A DNA stretch of 64,000 nt from Typhlomys cinereus (GCA_023101885.1 JALPQD010000126.1:1170904-1234903), one strand, 5' to 3'. Counted from the stretch's first letter, positions 11,907-22,918 are shown. Numbers and translations: made by a program. The notes: generated by a model not told the origin, from the letters alone.

Positions 11907-13760
11907 ACCACGGACGAATTCGTGAACCACCATGGCCGCCTCCACCTCCTTCTGCCCCGGGATTCACAGGCTCCGCCCTACCAGGACTAGAAGCGCAGGC
12001 CGCCCCCGCTTCCGCCTGGCGTCTATACATGGGATCTGGGATCCGAACTCAGAAACTTCCGCCTGCAAGGCGGAGGCTTAACCCCTGAGCCACCTCTCCA
12101 GCCAAAGGCTGTCCACTTTCACCACTTCTATTCAATATTGTACAAGACAAAAAAGGGACATAAGAGCGATTCAAATCGGCAAGGAAGAAGTCAAGCTATC
12201 CCTATTTGCAGATGACATTATCTTATACATATGTGATCCCAAAAATTCCACCAGAAGCTTCTGGAACTAATTGAGAAGTTCAGCAGGGTGGCAGGATACA
12301 AAATAAATGTGCAAAAATCAGAGGCCTTCCTGTATGCCCAGAATGAAAGAAGTGAAAAAGCCTTGAGAGAAACCATCCCATTTACTATAGCCCCTAAAAA
12401 AATGAAATATCTTGGTATAAACCTAACCATGGAGGTAAAAGACCTTTACAATGAAAACTTTAATACCCTAAGGAAAGAAATAGCAGAAGACACCAGGAGG
12501 TGGAAAGACCTCCCTTGTTCCTGGATTGGCAGAATCAACATCGTAAAAATGACCATCCTACCAAAGGCAATATACAAATTCAATGCTATACCAATTAAAA
12601 TCCCAAAGCAATTCTTCAAAGAAGTTGACCAAACAATCTCAAAGTTCATATGGAAGCAAAAAAGACCCAGGATAGCAAAGACAGTCCTGAGTAACAAAAA
12701 CACTGCTGGAGATATTACCATACAAAACCTAAGTCTATACTACAAATCCATATTTATAAAGACAGCCTGGTACTGGCTCCAAAATAGACACACAGATCTA
12801 TGGATAAGGATTGAAGACCCAGAGATAAGCCCACAAAATTACAGCCATTTGGTCTTTGACAAAGGGGCCCAAAAATCCAATGGAAAAAGAACAGCATCTT
12901 CAACAAATGGTGCTGGCAAAACTGGATCTCCACATGCAGAAGAATAAAGCTGGACCCTACTTGTCACCATGTTCAAGACTTAATTCCAAATGGATCAAGG
13001 ACCTTAATATCAGGCCAGACACTATAAAAACCATACTTGAAAAGGTAGGGAACTCCCTCGAGGTGATTGGGCTAGGCCAACATTTCCTAAACAGACATCC
13101 AATGGCACAGTCACTGCTACCAACTCTCAACAGTTGGGGTCTTGTGAATTTAAAGAGCTTCTGTTCAGATAAAGAGATTGTAACGAGCTCAAAGGCAACC
13201 CACAGAATGGGAGAAAATCTTCACTAACCACACATCTGATAGAACTCTGCTGTCCAGAGTGCACAAAGAACTTAGAAATCTAAACACCAAGGAAACCACT
13301 GGCCCAATTAAAAAATGGGCCCTGTAACTTAAAAGAAACTTTACCAGGGATGAAATTAAAATGTCTAAGAAATATCTTAATAAATGCTCCACTTCTTTAG
13401 CCATCAGGGACTTGAAAATCAAAACTTCCCTCTGATATTATCTCACCCTGGTCAGGATGGCAAAAATCCACAATACAAACAACAACACATGTTGGAGAGC
13501 ATGTGGAGAGAGGCGAACTCTCCTACATTGCTGGTGGGAATGCAAGCTCATACATTCGCTCTGGCGAGCTATCTGGAGATTTTTAAAGAAATTAAAGATT
13601 GAAACGCCATATGACCCTGCTATTCCACTTTTGGGAATAACCCCCCATACAGCAGAGGTTCACGTTGATAGCACAAGCACGACCATGTTCATAGCAGCAC
13701 TGTTTACAATAGCAAAGTCATGGAATCAACCTAAATGTCCAACAGTTGACGAGTGGATAA
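9805..13760 (+). pseudogene. L1 C ORF2 (endonuclease, RT, C-terminal domain), broken
   Basis: ATG at 9805 opens with MSGIKNSFTIITLNVNGIN, the start of the APE-type endonuclease. QETHL and GDFNTVL mark its catalytic blocks (to about 10400). A TGA at 10348 stops it and the same frame resumes. RT blocks CPGPD (about 11211) and FADD (about 12199-12213) follow, with frameshifts before 11064 and after 11618. A SINE splits the gene at 11792-12104. The C-terminal part (12288-13760) is split between frames. At 13760 the sequence jumps from gtggataagg into the distal 3'UTR, removing the last about 40 codons and roughly 0.5 kb of 3'UTR. Confidence 0.85.
11792..12104 (-). mobile_element. Lineage SINE, copy 2, in ORF2 of L1 C
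   Basis: Same family as 6241-6536, antisense to L1 C: head at the right end (GGCTGGAGAGGTGGCTCAGG on the minus strand), long (CA)n, T-rich left end. Perfect 15-bp duplication aaggctgtccacttt at 11777-11791 and 12105-12119. Inserted just upstream of the RT FADD box, so it postdates L1 C. Confidence 0.93.
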
Positions 13761-14230
13761 GGGGGCGGTAAGAGTGTAAGAGCAAAAGGATGGGAGGAGC
13801 AATGATATGTAAGATACTCCATACAAGTTAGGGCTGAAGCAATCATAATTGGACATTACATGCCCTGCGCAATGGCCAACACACTATTGACCTCACAAAT
13901 TCTAGCATCTGCTAAAGGCACCAAGATCCTTGGAGGCAAGGGATTGGCAGCCATAGCAGTGTTCCTATACCTAAGGGGAACCCGGGAAAGGGTTCAGGGA
14001 AAGGCCACTGGGTCCTTGTACGTCATCGGAGAGGAGGGCCCAGAGGAAAATCAGGCATGCACAAGAAAGGGTTCTCTGGGAATTGGGGCGTGAGGCACTG
14101 GGGGATGGGGAGGGAGAAGGTGGGGAAGGGGAGCAGGGGGTACGGGGGGGGGAGGAGGAGTGAGGGAGGGAGGGAACTGGTGTACCTATTAAGTTTGCAT
14201 GAGCTGAAATAATAATAAAAATGTATTAAT
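13761..14230 (+). mobile_element. L1 C distal 3'UTR and tail after internal deletion
   Basis: From gggcggtaagagtgtaag onward this matches the last 460 bp of the other 3'UTRs (compare 8828-9290, 26568-27020, 36040-36500). It contains the G-rich polypurine tract (14100-14175, with gggggggaggagg) and ends ttaagtttgcatgagctgaaataataataaaaatgtatt (positions 14189-14227). The polypurine tract is a conserved rodent L1 3'UTR feature. Confidence 0.85.
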
Positions 14231-14244
14231 AAAAAAACATTATC
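14231..14244. repeat. Right target-site duplication of L1 element C
   Basis: aaaaaaacattatc, identical to 6555-6568. Immediately after it, L1 A sequence resumes (ggcttgactttcttggg). Confidence 0.85.
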
Positions 14245-15557
14245 TTTGGCTTGACTTTCTTGGGTATTTTTTGTGGGTTTGTTCTGGTTGGATTACATCA
14301 TAACATGGTCAATTCTTTTGGTAGGAGATTTGTTGTCTTGACTTTTATTTTTTTGGATTTTGCTGTGTCCTGGGCATTTTTGTTTTATCTCTTATGGCCT
14401 TCTTTTTGTTTCTGTGTGCTTATGGCTGAACTGAATTAGACAGTGTTACTATACTTGATCAGTTATTGCTTGTGTTTGCTTGGAGTTGTGTATGCTGGTC
14501 TGGTGTTGGTGTTATTTCTTAAATGAGGCTATTGGAGTGTTAGTATATCAATTTAGTTGGTTTAGTATACAGTGATTAAAGGTTAGTATGGTAGTGCACT
14601 TTTTAGGTATACTTCCTTGGTGATGTGTGAATGCTATAGTCCCTGAAGTTGTATGAGTTTTTGGGTGGCTCTATGGAAATGTTAAACTCCAGTGACTAAT
14701 AATTGTGAAGAACAAGATGTTAAAAAAGGTTTACTTATTAGAGCTGGATGTGAAGATTCTCTCGCATATGGTAGAATGATTTTAGAGGACCTCAGGTGAA
14801 TGGGGTTGGTCCCCTAGAGCTTTGCTTGGATTTTCTCTGAACTCTGTTGAGTTCTGAGTAGCAGCAAGTCTGCCCTGGTATGTGTCTGGGAGGGGGTAGA
14901 AAGGCAGGGAGGCTGGTGGGGTGCACAGATGACCTGGGGTCTGGAGCGTGGTCTAGGGGTCTTACCTGAGTAGCAGGGAGTCTGCTCTCGTCCAGGTCTG
15001 GGGCAGAAAGACAGAGTGGCTACTGCGGTACTCAGATGACCTTAGATTTGGGGCATGGCCCAGGTGCCTTCCCCAGGACCAGAAAGGCATTCTGGCTACT
15101 AATGAGGTACCCAGATGACCGGGAGCCTGGGGCATGATCTAGGGGACTTACCTAAGGAGCAGGGAGTCAGCCCTATTCTGGGTCCTGGTTGAGGCAGAAA
15201 GGTAGAAAGGCTGGTGAGGTTCACAGATCACCTGGGGCCTGGGGCATGATCTAGGGGCCTTCCCCAGGGCCAGCAAGGCAGGCCTGGCTACAAGTGAGGC
15301 ATGCAGATCACTTAGAGCCTGGGTGTGGTTTAGGGGCCTTACCTGATGAGTAAGGAGTCTGCCCTGGTCCAGGACCAAAAGTCAAAGTGGCTAGTGGGGC
15401 ACTCACATGACCTGTGATGTATGGTGGCCTGGGGCCTTCCCTAAGGCCAGAAAGGCAGGCTGACTACTATTGAAGCACGCAGATGACCTGGGGCCTGGGG
15501 TGTGATCTAGGGGCATTACCTGAGGAGCAGGGAATCTACATGGTTCTGGGTCCTGGA
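14242..15557 (-). mobile_element. L1 element A, 5' part (ORF1 start and 5'UTR)
   Basis: 14242-14380 is the reverse complement of the ORF1 N-terminal coding region (same as 55660-55790 and 47510-47640), continuing L1 A from 5822. 14400-14860 is non-repeated 5'UTR and 14860-15557 the promoter monomers. L1 A thus originally spanned from left of the window to 15557 and was a full-length copy. Confidence 0.8.
14860..15557 (-). repeat. L1 A 5'UTR monomer array, alternating about 106-bp and 78-bp units
   Basis: The anchor agatgacc (variants agatcacc, acatgacc) falls at 14927, 15034, 15113, 15225, 15305, 15405 and 15481, giving steps of 107, 79, 112, 80, 100 and 76. Long units carry cttacctgaggagcaggg, short units ccttccccagggccag. 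The array is thus about 3.5 copies of a roughly 187-bp dimer. By analogy with mouse L1s this was the internal promoter. Confidence 0.8.
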
Positions 15558-16495
15558 TAGAAAGCAATTTTTAACCTTTTTATGAACCTCTAAAGGGGTT
15601 ATATGAGTTTAAAATTCCATCAAAAATGTATGAGGGTTCCTTTCTCCCTGCATCCATGACAGCACTTTCTGTTGTTTCTGTTTTGAATGTTAGACCTTCT
15701 GATTGGAGATGATATCTCAGGATGGTTTTAATATTTGCATTTTCCTAATGACAAGGGTGGTAGATCACTTTTAAAGATGTTTGTTCAACATTTGGATTTC
15801 ATCTTATGAGAAGCGTTTTTTTCAGTTCTATTCCCCATTCAAAACTGAACATAAGACCCAGGATAGCAAAAACAATCCAGAGCAATTGAAACTCTGTAGG
15901 AGCATCTCCACACCAGACTTTCAACTATACTATTAAGCCATAGTAATAAAAACAGCATGGTACTGATTCTAAAAAAGAGATAGATCAATGGATTATAAGT
16001 GAAGACACAAACATAAGCACACTCACCTATAATCAACTGATCATTGACATAGGTGCAAATAATTGAAAAAGGGCAGCACCTTCAACAAATAGTGCTGACA
16101 TTAGATGTATTCATGCAGAAGAATGAAACTGGGCACTTGTTTATCTCTCTGAACAAAAATCAACTCCAAATAGATCAAAGACCTCAATGTTAGATCAGAA
16201 AGGATAAAATTCCTAGAAGAAAAATTGGGAAAACCCTCAAATTTATTGATCTTAGCCAGTATTTCCTCAACAGGAACCCAAAGGCACAGAGAATAAATCT
16301 ACCACTAAGTGGAACTATATGGACTATATGGACTATATTAAAAAGCTATTGCTCAGCGAAAGAAATTTAACCAAGCCAAAAGACAACCTTAGAATGGAAA
16401 AACATCTTCACTAACCACACATCTGATAGAGATGCAATATCCAGAGTACACAAAGAATTCAGTAAGTTAATTGCCAAGGAAGTGAAAAACCACTT
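15558..16495 (-). mobile_element. Old L1 ORF2 fragment with internal inversion
   Basis: 15558-15842 is the reverse complement of the extreme ORF2 C-terminal region; 15850-16495 is ORF2 C-terminal region in plus orientation (SKAIVIKTAWY-like block, then tcactaaccacacatctgatagag). In L1 coordinates the plus piece lies upstream of the minus piece. The arrangement fits a minus-strand L1 whose 5' part was inverted on insertion. It is more diverged than L1 A, which sits against it. Confidence 0.7.
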
Positions 16496-18390
16496 TCTTG
16501 TTATATTTTTGCTTAAAATTTATCACAATCATTATTATGAGGGAAAATTGAAATTTTAATGTTTATTTTTCTGTAACCTAATTTTGCTTCTGTGATTATG
16601 TTTTGTTATAAACTTAAATTTTGTGTTAGAAATGTTTTAATGGTAACGTTGCTTCTCAGAATATTATTGCCTTATCTTCAATGGACTTTTGGAAAATTTT
16701 ATATGTAATACATTTTTCTTAACTAAAATATTAAATATTCTATTTTTCTCTTTATTCTTTATCCTTTTTATCTTAATATTCAGTTTTTTACTCTGCTGTT
16801 CTTCCATATCTTACCTTTTCTGTATCCTGTTATCAGTTGTATTTCAACAAAGATCTTTTGGACTCAGTCGTAGTTGCTACTGACTGTAGCCCCTCCCTCA
16901 ACTGGAAAACATAAGGGAATCTCATTGGAATTCCAAGCCATATAGTAATGTATATCTCTGTCTTAGGGAAAATGCATAGTTGCTGAAAAATCTTTAATGT
17001 CTGGTTGTTACATGAAGCAAAAACAGTTGGTAATCTTCTAAACATTTTAAGTCTTAACTGTTCTCTATTTGTTTTGATCCCTTAAAATTATAAATCAATA
17101 TTTCATAAAAAAGAATTATAAAACTTAATTATAAAATTCCTTAGCAATTAGAAGTTAACAAAAAGAACAAATTGAAATTATATAAGAAAAACATTGAGTC
17201 TTGTTAGCTTTTGCAAAGAAAATGTAGGGAACTAATGAAATATTAGAAATGAAATTTGAGTTGAATCACACTGAATCTGAGAATTTGAATCTGAATCTCT
17301 GTGGAGAGAATGTGCCATTTTAAATGTATTGAATTTTCTGATTCATTAACATCTTACACTACAACAATTACTAATGCATTACTCAGTAACACTCAGAAAT
17401 TTCCAATAGAGTAGTTTTTGAAGATTTTTTTGACATTTTTTATTAAATTTGAAAGTGGGACTTTAGGCTTTTTTGCTACTATTACACAAGGTAATCTTAA
17501 ATAATGTCAGTTTTAACATTTAGCAACATTCACTATTTAGAGATAGGGTATTTTCATTAGTAATTTAAAAAAATAATTATTTAACAGAAAGAGAAAGATT
17601 TTCTTTAAGTATCTGTTGGAGTATCTTTACAATTTTTATTTTCTGGAAAATGCTGTGCATAATTGTAAGTATTTCTTTGTTATACTTACAAAAATTTTAA
17701 TATTAAAATAATTACAGAAACGCTTTCATTATAAATGCAAATTTTTTTTGTAAATTTAGTAAACATATTGTGGTTCATGATCAGTCGAGATTTATCTGCT
17801 TTTGCACTTCTCCTTACTTGTGCTTTAGTGGATTCAATTACCTGCACTTCTAAGGTTGTATCTTTTGAATTCATTGATGACTCCTTGTTACTTACAATTG
17901 TAGGTGTTCTTTTTTTATATCCTTCTCCATACACTTCCATCACCCTTGAAAGGAAAATTTAGGTTTTATAATTTTTGGTTATTTCTTTATTAATCATTAG
18001 ATATTTTGTTCTTGGAAAGAAATTTTTTAATTAACCTTTTATTTTTATTTTCATTAATTTGCATTGCTATGCCAAATTCTTGGCATTAGTAATACATACT
18101 GTTTTTTTCTAGCATTTTCTTTTTTTCACATTAATACAGATAATTTTAACTTCAGAATTTTCATTTGAATTTTACCTATTTTTTGTTTGTGCCAATTTTA
18201 GTGTTCACTGAATTTGTCTTAAAATCCCTCTGTATTGATTTACAATAATATGTACATATTTTTGGACATAAATTGCATCAAGAATTTTAAATAAAAAGTT
18301 CAGTGTGGGTTCGGGCCTAAGTTTAATGACATAAAATGCACTAGAATCATATGTTAGGATGCTGCATCTTTCCCATGGTGGAAATTCCAG
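16496..18390. other. AT-rich low-copy DNA, no gene seen
   Basis: No reading frame here has family resemblance. On the minus strand 17842-17944 is an open stretch bounded by splice-like signals (ttttcctttcaag before, CAGGTAATT after), but nothing else supports an exon; see findings. Confidence 0.5.
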
Positions 18391-18399
18391 ATACTGGTA

Positions 18400-18820
18400 A
18401 AGGAAAGCGTGTTATTTTTCCCATCAACCACCTTGCGCACATGCCTTTCTGATGACCCCAGAAGTTCGCAGTCCCCACAATTTTATTTCCGGTACACCTT
18501 AAAACATTCGGGAACAATAAAAGAAAACTTAATGGAAGCTCCAGTCCAAAGGTTGGCTCATGTTTATTTGTCTTGTAAAGTTGTTTTCATCTCCAGTTAA
18601 GAAAGATCCAGATAAAGAATGCTGTTGATGGTTTTGAATTTTCCTTCCAGCATTGAACATTTCCCTGGACCATCATAAGTAACGGGTCTTCTCAGAAATT
18701 TCTAATGAGATGGCAGCCATCTTAGAGTCAGCATTCATGGAAGGTAATGACTTTTTCTTACAAATTTTGATGTTGATAGAGTGTTTCTGTGTACTTTATG
18801 TCCATTTTGAATACCAGTAG
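18400..18820 (+). repeat. Unclassified low-copy segment, copy 1 (pair of 48740-49160)
   Basis: Collinear with 48740-49160 in the same orientation. Shared landmarks are a ...cacatgcc...ccccagaagttc block (18429-18480), gaacaataaaagaaa (18511), cattgaacatttccctggac (18651) and gtcagcattcatggaaggta (18728). The spacing between landmarks agrees to within a few bases. Divergence is high. No known family is recognised; no coding potential is clear. Confidence 0.5.
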
Positions 18821-19651
18821 TCACCTAATTAAGATATTTATATATTTTGGGCTACAAATGTAATTGTGTATAAATTACTTGGGACAGGAAGAGAGCAGAT
18901 GGGTTCACGGGGTGGATACATGTGGGGCATGCACAGAATTCTTCCATCTACAGCTTGGCTTCCCTGCAGGAAAAAAAAAATTGGTAACAACTGCTGTGGA
19001 TGACAACTGTGGGGATGTTGTAGTAACTGCAGAGGCTATATTGATGAAAATTGGCTAAATTTCTGTAGATATTTAGTTGGAATATTTCTACTTATGTATC
19101 AAGAGATGTAACCATGTAGTGGAGTGCCTACCCAGAATGCACAAGGCCTTGGGTTCTATCTTCAGCACACTGTAATAAAAAAAAATAAAGAAAGTTTTAA
19201 AATTTCATGATCTTCTGTGACAGTTCCATTCATTAGCTGGATATATGGCAGTTCATTGAACAGTTGTAGAATGCATGTCCAGTAATTTGCCTTCTCTTTG
19301 CCACTTGCATAAAAATGTTTGTAAAATGCTAATAACTAATTGATGACTGGTATTTCATTTGCGTTTGAAGATGTTGCTGAGTGTTTGAACGTTTTTCTGG
19401 TATGTCCAAGGATTTGAGTATAATCTCCAGTCTACAAATAATGCGTTTGTGTTAATGAAAACTATTTGGCTCATAATAAATAATTACAAAACAAACAATG
19501 ATAAAAATATGAATATTAAGGTATAATAAAATGTCTTTTTTTTCAAGTTTATCTAAAGAAGGTTACATTTGTTAAATTTAGCAAACTCAAGTAAAACATC
19601 AAAATAGGTTTCTTATAATCCTTGTTGTATTAATGCTCATTTAAAGTACAT
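18821..19651. other. No gene seen
   Basis: AT-rich sequence with short open frames only. 19100-19200 has a SINE-like look (accatgtagtggagtgccta...ccttgggttctatcttcagcac then an A-rich tail), which may be a worn tRNA-derived SINE in plus orientation, but it is too diverged to name. Confidence 0.4.
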
Positions 19652-19669
19652 TAATAATATGCTGATTCT

Positions 19670-19955
19670 GGGGCTGGAGAGGTGGCTCAGGGGTTAAGCC
19701 TCTGCCTTGCAGACAGAAGGTCCTGAGTTCGGATCCTAGACCCCACGTATAGAGGCCAGGCTGAAGCCGGGGTGGCCTGCGTTTCTGGTCCTGGTAGGGA
19801 GGAGCCTGTGAATCCCGGGGCAGAGTAAACAAGGAGGAGATGTAGGCGTCCATGGTGGTTCCCAAATTTGCCTGTGGTTCTACACACACACACACACACA
19901 CACGCACACACACACATGCACAATTGAATAAATGATAATTAAAAAATTAAAAAAA
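19670..19955 (+). mobile_element. Lineage SINE, copy 3 (cleanest copy)
   Basis: 286 bp, starts ggggctggagaggtggctca. A box tggctcagggg at about 19682 and B box gagttcggatcc at about 19725 give a tRNA-like Pol III promoter. The body has cctgcgtttctggtcctggt and ccatggtggttccc. (CA)n is at 19884-19915 and the tail is caattgaataaatgataatt. Perfect 18-bp duplication taataatatgctgattct at 19652-19669 and 19956-19973. The body is unlike mouse B2. Confidence 0.95.
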
Positions 19956-20224
19956 TAATAATATGCTGATTCTTATGCTTTGGGACATTTTCTCTTATAT
20001 AAATATATATGTAATAGAACCAATATAATAACAAAGAACTAAGTGATAGTAACAAGCATTAATACATACATATCCATGTGTAAATATACAATAATTTTTA
20101 TATTAACTGTTTTTGATGTAATATAATCTTTAGTAAATATTGTAATAAAATGAATGTTTAGTAATTGATACCATTATAATGTTTAACATGTAACTGAAAG
20201 GCATATAAATTTTGACTTTTTTGT

Positions 20225-20597
20225 CTTACATGTATGCATATATATTTGCATGTGGATGAGTGTACATGCATTTTAGAGGGAGTAAACAACTGGACTTCAG
20301 TGTGTGTGCCAGTGGATGCCTAAGGGTGATATTGGAAATCATCCTCAATTACTCGTCCACCTCATTGTTGTGAGACTGTTTTCTACTCATTGTTGTGAGA
20401 CTGTTTTCTACTGAAACCTAGAGCAAGCTGTTAGGGCTAGTCTGGCTAGCCATCTTGTTCTGAGGATTCCCAGTTTTTACCTTTATACAGACCAGTGGCC
20501 ACACCAGTTATTTATTTCACATGGTGCCTGGAGATCCAAACTCAGGTCCTTTTTCTTAAGAGGCAAGGACCTTAACCACTGGACCATCTCCCCAGAT
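20225..20597 (-). mobile_element. B4-type SINE, old
   Basis: On the minus strand it starts TCTGGGGAGATGGTCCAGTGG with GTTAAGG...TGCC-like tRNA head, then GAGTTTGGATCTCCAGGC (B box), followed by a B1-like part. The antisense text tggtgcctggagatccaaactcaggtcc and gctagtctggctagcc is typical of rodent B4. A short direct repeat (cattgttgtgagactgttttctact twice, 20363-20411) is internal. Diverged. Confidence 0.7.
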
Positions 20598-20619
20598 AAA
20601 GGATTTTTTTAAACACCTT

Positions 20620-20885
20620 TTGACTATATTTGTGTGCATGCGTGCATATGTGTGTGCATGCGTGTGCGTGTGCATGTGTGTGTCTCAGGGTGACTTTGAG
20701 AATCATCCCGGATTGCTTCTACCTCCTTTTTGCTTCCCTCTGCGATTTCCTAGGCTCTACCCACCAGGATTGGAAGTGTAGGCAGCTGCTGTTTCCTGGT
20801 GTTTTATGTGGGATTTGGGATCCAAACTCAGGAGTTTCTGCTTGTAAAGCAAAGACTAAATCCCTGAGACATCTCTCCAGCCTCA
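20620..20885 (-). mobile_element. Older copy of the lineage SINE family
   Basis: Antisense order matches copies 1 and 2: (TG)n/GCATG-rich left end, ggctctacccaccaggattggaag, gtgttttatgtgggatttggg, ccaaactcagga (B box), then catctctccagcctc at the right. Mutations are more numerous. The open frame reading CVHMCVHACACA through the repeat is not a gene. Confidence 0.75.
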
Positions 20886-21534
20886 GAGTATGACTTTTAT
20901 GTTCATATTAGATTAGGGGGAAGATACAATACCACAGTGTTTACACAAACATTTTTGTAAAAATTTTATAAATCAAAATTTAAATTTGGATAGTTTTCCC
21001 AGCCCTTATAATTCTTTGCCTAATAGGACTATTATAATATATATATATATGTGTGTGTGTGTATATATATATATATACACACACACATACACACATATAT
21101 AGATATATTTATTTATTTATTTATTTTTCTGATTATGTGTGCTAGAGAAAAGATTGAGTTCTATTTCTGTGAAACATATTTTTAAAGCATTTTATATGAA
21201 AATCTGAAAAGCTATTGTTAGTAAGAAAATACTATCTTATAGCTTATAAATATTTTTACCAATGCTGGCAGATATTTCTTAATTGCATAAATATTTATAA
21301 AAATGTTTAATAAGAAATTATTAATTTGTCTTAAAGGTTATTTTGTCTTTTCAAGAAAATAATAGCAATGTGTAAAATTATTCACTAGTAATCATAGTAA
21401 ATGCTCTGTCAAGTATGTGTTGGCATTGTTTGGAACTATTATTAAGTATCCCTGTTTTTTTGTAGTTTGTGAAGGAATCACAGTTTCATATGTTTTCTTT
21501 TAATAATGATTAAGTTTTAATTTTTTGTAGACGA
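20886..21534. other. AT-rich DNA with a TA/TG microsatellite
   Basis: 21033-21127 is a compound (TA)n(TG)n(TA)n(CA)n(TTTA)n microsatellite. Otherwise nothing recognisable. Confidence 0.6.
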
Positions 21535-21812
21535 GTGTGTATCTATGTGTATGGGTGCGAGTGAGTTGTTTTTGTGTAGGCATATGCCTGTGTATATGTT
21601 TGCATGAATCTGTGTACATCCAGATAACAATAGGTGATGTCCTGTACCATTCTCTATCACTCTTTATTAACTTCAGACAAACTCTTTTAAAGTCCTTGTA
21701 ATCAGGCTGGTGGCCAGTGATTATTCTAACTCAACAGTGTCCCACAACATGGGAGTTACAGACACCAGCAGTCATAAATGGTTTTTACAAAGGTTCTAGG
21801 GAACCCTTATAC
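21535..21812 (-). mobile_element. B4-like SINE remnant
   Basis: Antisense blocks gatgtcctgtaccattctctatcac, aatcaggctggtggccagtgatt and catgggagttacagacacc follow the order of the B1-derived half of rodent B4 elements. The tRNA-derived end is hard to see. Strongly diverged. Confidence 0.55.
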
Positions 21813-22504
21813 ATACATTATATATATGTAGTGCATTAGGAGCTGATTATATGAATTATAATAAAACTGGAGTTAAAACAGAGGTTTAAAAGGTAAAAGA
21901 TAAATAATAAAGATAGTATATATATAATCATGGATAATTTGACTTATTTCAGAATGATTTGCAAGAAGCTGATTTATCATTGAATTCTTTAAATTGAATC
22001 TATTGGAAGATAATGTAGAGAAAGTTTTTTTGCGTTGGTTAAACAGGATTATGTGAGAGAATGCTGGATTTTACTATTAAATGTAGATTATTGTCATAAT
22101 ACCAGAAATAAAGTGACAATGCTAATTATATACATAATCTTGTCACTTTATTTCTTATTAATATTTTGGAAGAAAACTATTTAAATTGAAATGTCTTTTA
22201 ATCTGGACAGCATGTTTAGTGAAAATGACTAGTCTCTGAAAAAATATTTATAGATTTATGTATGTAGTATATTTATAAAATGTATTAATTCGTTCTGACT
22301 TATCTTCAGTAATAGTATTTAGATGCTCTGACAAGCTAAATTTATTATCTGTGGTTAAAGGTTAATCTCTTTCTTTCCTTTTGTCATTGTGCTTTCTTTT
22401 GTTCACCTTTGTTACTCTTGCTTTGAAGCATATGAGACAGTAAGGGAAGACTCAAATGATAGTTATCTTTGCTTTGTGATGGTCTTTAAACTTTATTTTT
22501 GTTA
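21813..22504. other. AT-rich low-copy DNA, no gene seen
   Basis: No coding or repeat signature is recognised. tttattatgtcacttta-like matches at 22090-22160 (aataaagtgacaatgc and gtcactttatttctta) form an imperfect inverted repeat of about 15 bp. Confidence 0.4.
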
Positions 22505-22918
22505 AAAATTTTCCCAGTTATACAAGCAAATCGAATTATTGTTCCTGCCCTATTATCCCTCTATCCCTTCCCTTTTCTCTCCCTCGCTTTCCCTTCATCA
22601 TTCCATCCCAGTACCTCTCACCCTCCTTTGTGTCTGCTTCTATGGGTCCCAGGGTTTCTTCTACATCATTTCCTCTAGTGGGGATTCAGGCTTCTGTGGT
22701 AGACCAAGTGGCCCTTCCTTGGGCGGAGCCACTGATAGGGGCGCTTCACTTCTCCTATCTAACCATAGACCCTAAGATTCCTAGTGCATGTAATTATTTC
22801 TACTGAGATCCTTGCTAGTCCATGGGGTCATGTTGGTATGTTAGTCACTTTGCAGGTCTAGTAAAGACAAGTCTCATTACAGTGAGTTCCTGGACGCAAC
22901 AGCCCTGCCATGAGTCTT
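22505..22918 (-). mobile_element. L1 3'UTR fragment (5'-truncated)
   Basis: Antisense 3' end (acaagcaaatcgaa), pyrimidine-rich tract 22535-22640 (complement of the purine-rich 3'UTR tract) and downstream 3'UTR text as at 29510-29900 and 30445-30840 (agattcctagtgcatgtaattatttct). The 5' end is truncated in the 3'UTR at about 22918. An older subfamily than L1 C. Confidence 0.8.

Larger units (their letters stand above)
6569..14230 (+). mobile_element. L1 element C: full-length L1 (5'UTR to tail) with nested insertions
   Basis: Order: GC-rich 5'UTR (6569-6975), ORF1 (6976-7608 plus 9313-9795), ORF2 (9805-about 13760), purine-rich 3'UTR and A-rich tail (to 14230). A perfect 14-bp duplication flanks it. 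Without the nested L1 D (7609-9297) and SINE (11792-12104) it is about 5.6 kb; around 0.7 kb of ORF2 end and 3'UTR was lost at 13760. ORF1 has one internal stop and ORF2 several stops and shifts, so it can no longer move. It inserted into the older L1 A, whose sequence resumes at 14242. Confidence 0.92.

Noticed and set aside
12218..12721. Hydrophobic minus-strand frames resembling membrane proteins
   Set aside because: Antisense shadows of the L1 C ORF2 region.
14860..15557. CRISPR-like regular repetition
   Set aside because: Repeats are contiguous L1 monomers without unique spacers, in a mammalian L1 5'UTR.
22090..22160. Imperfect inverted repeat as a possible hairpin RNA or MITE
   Set aside because: Only about 15 bp per arm, AT-rich, with no flanking duplication or second copy in the window.
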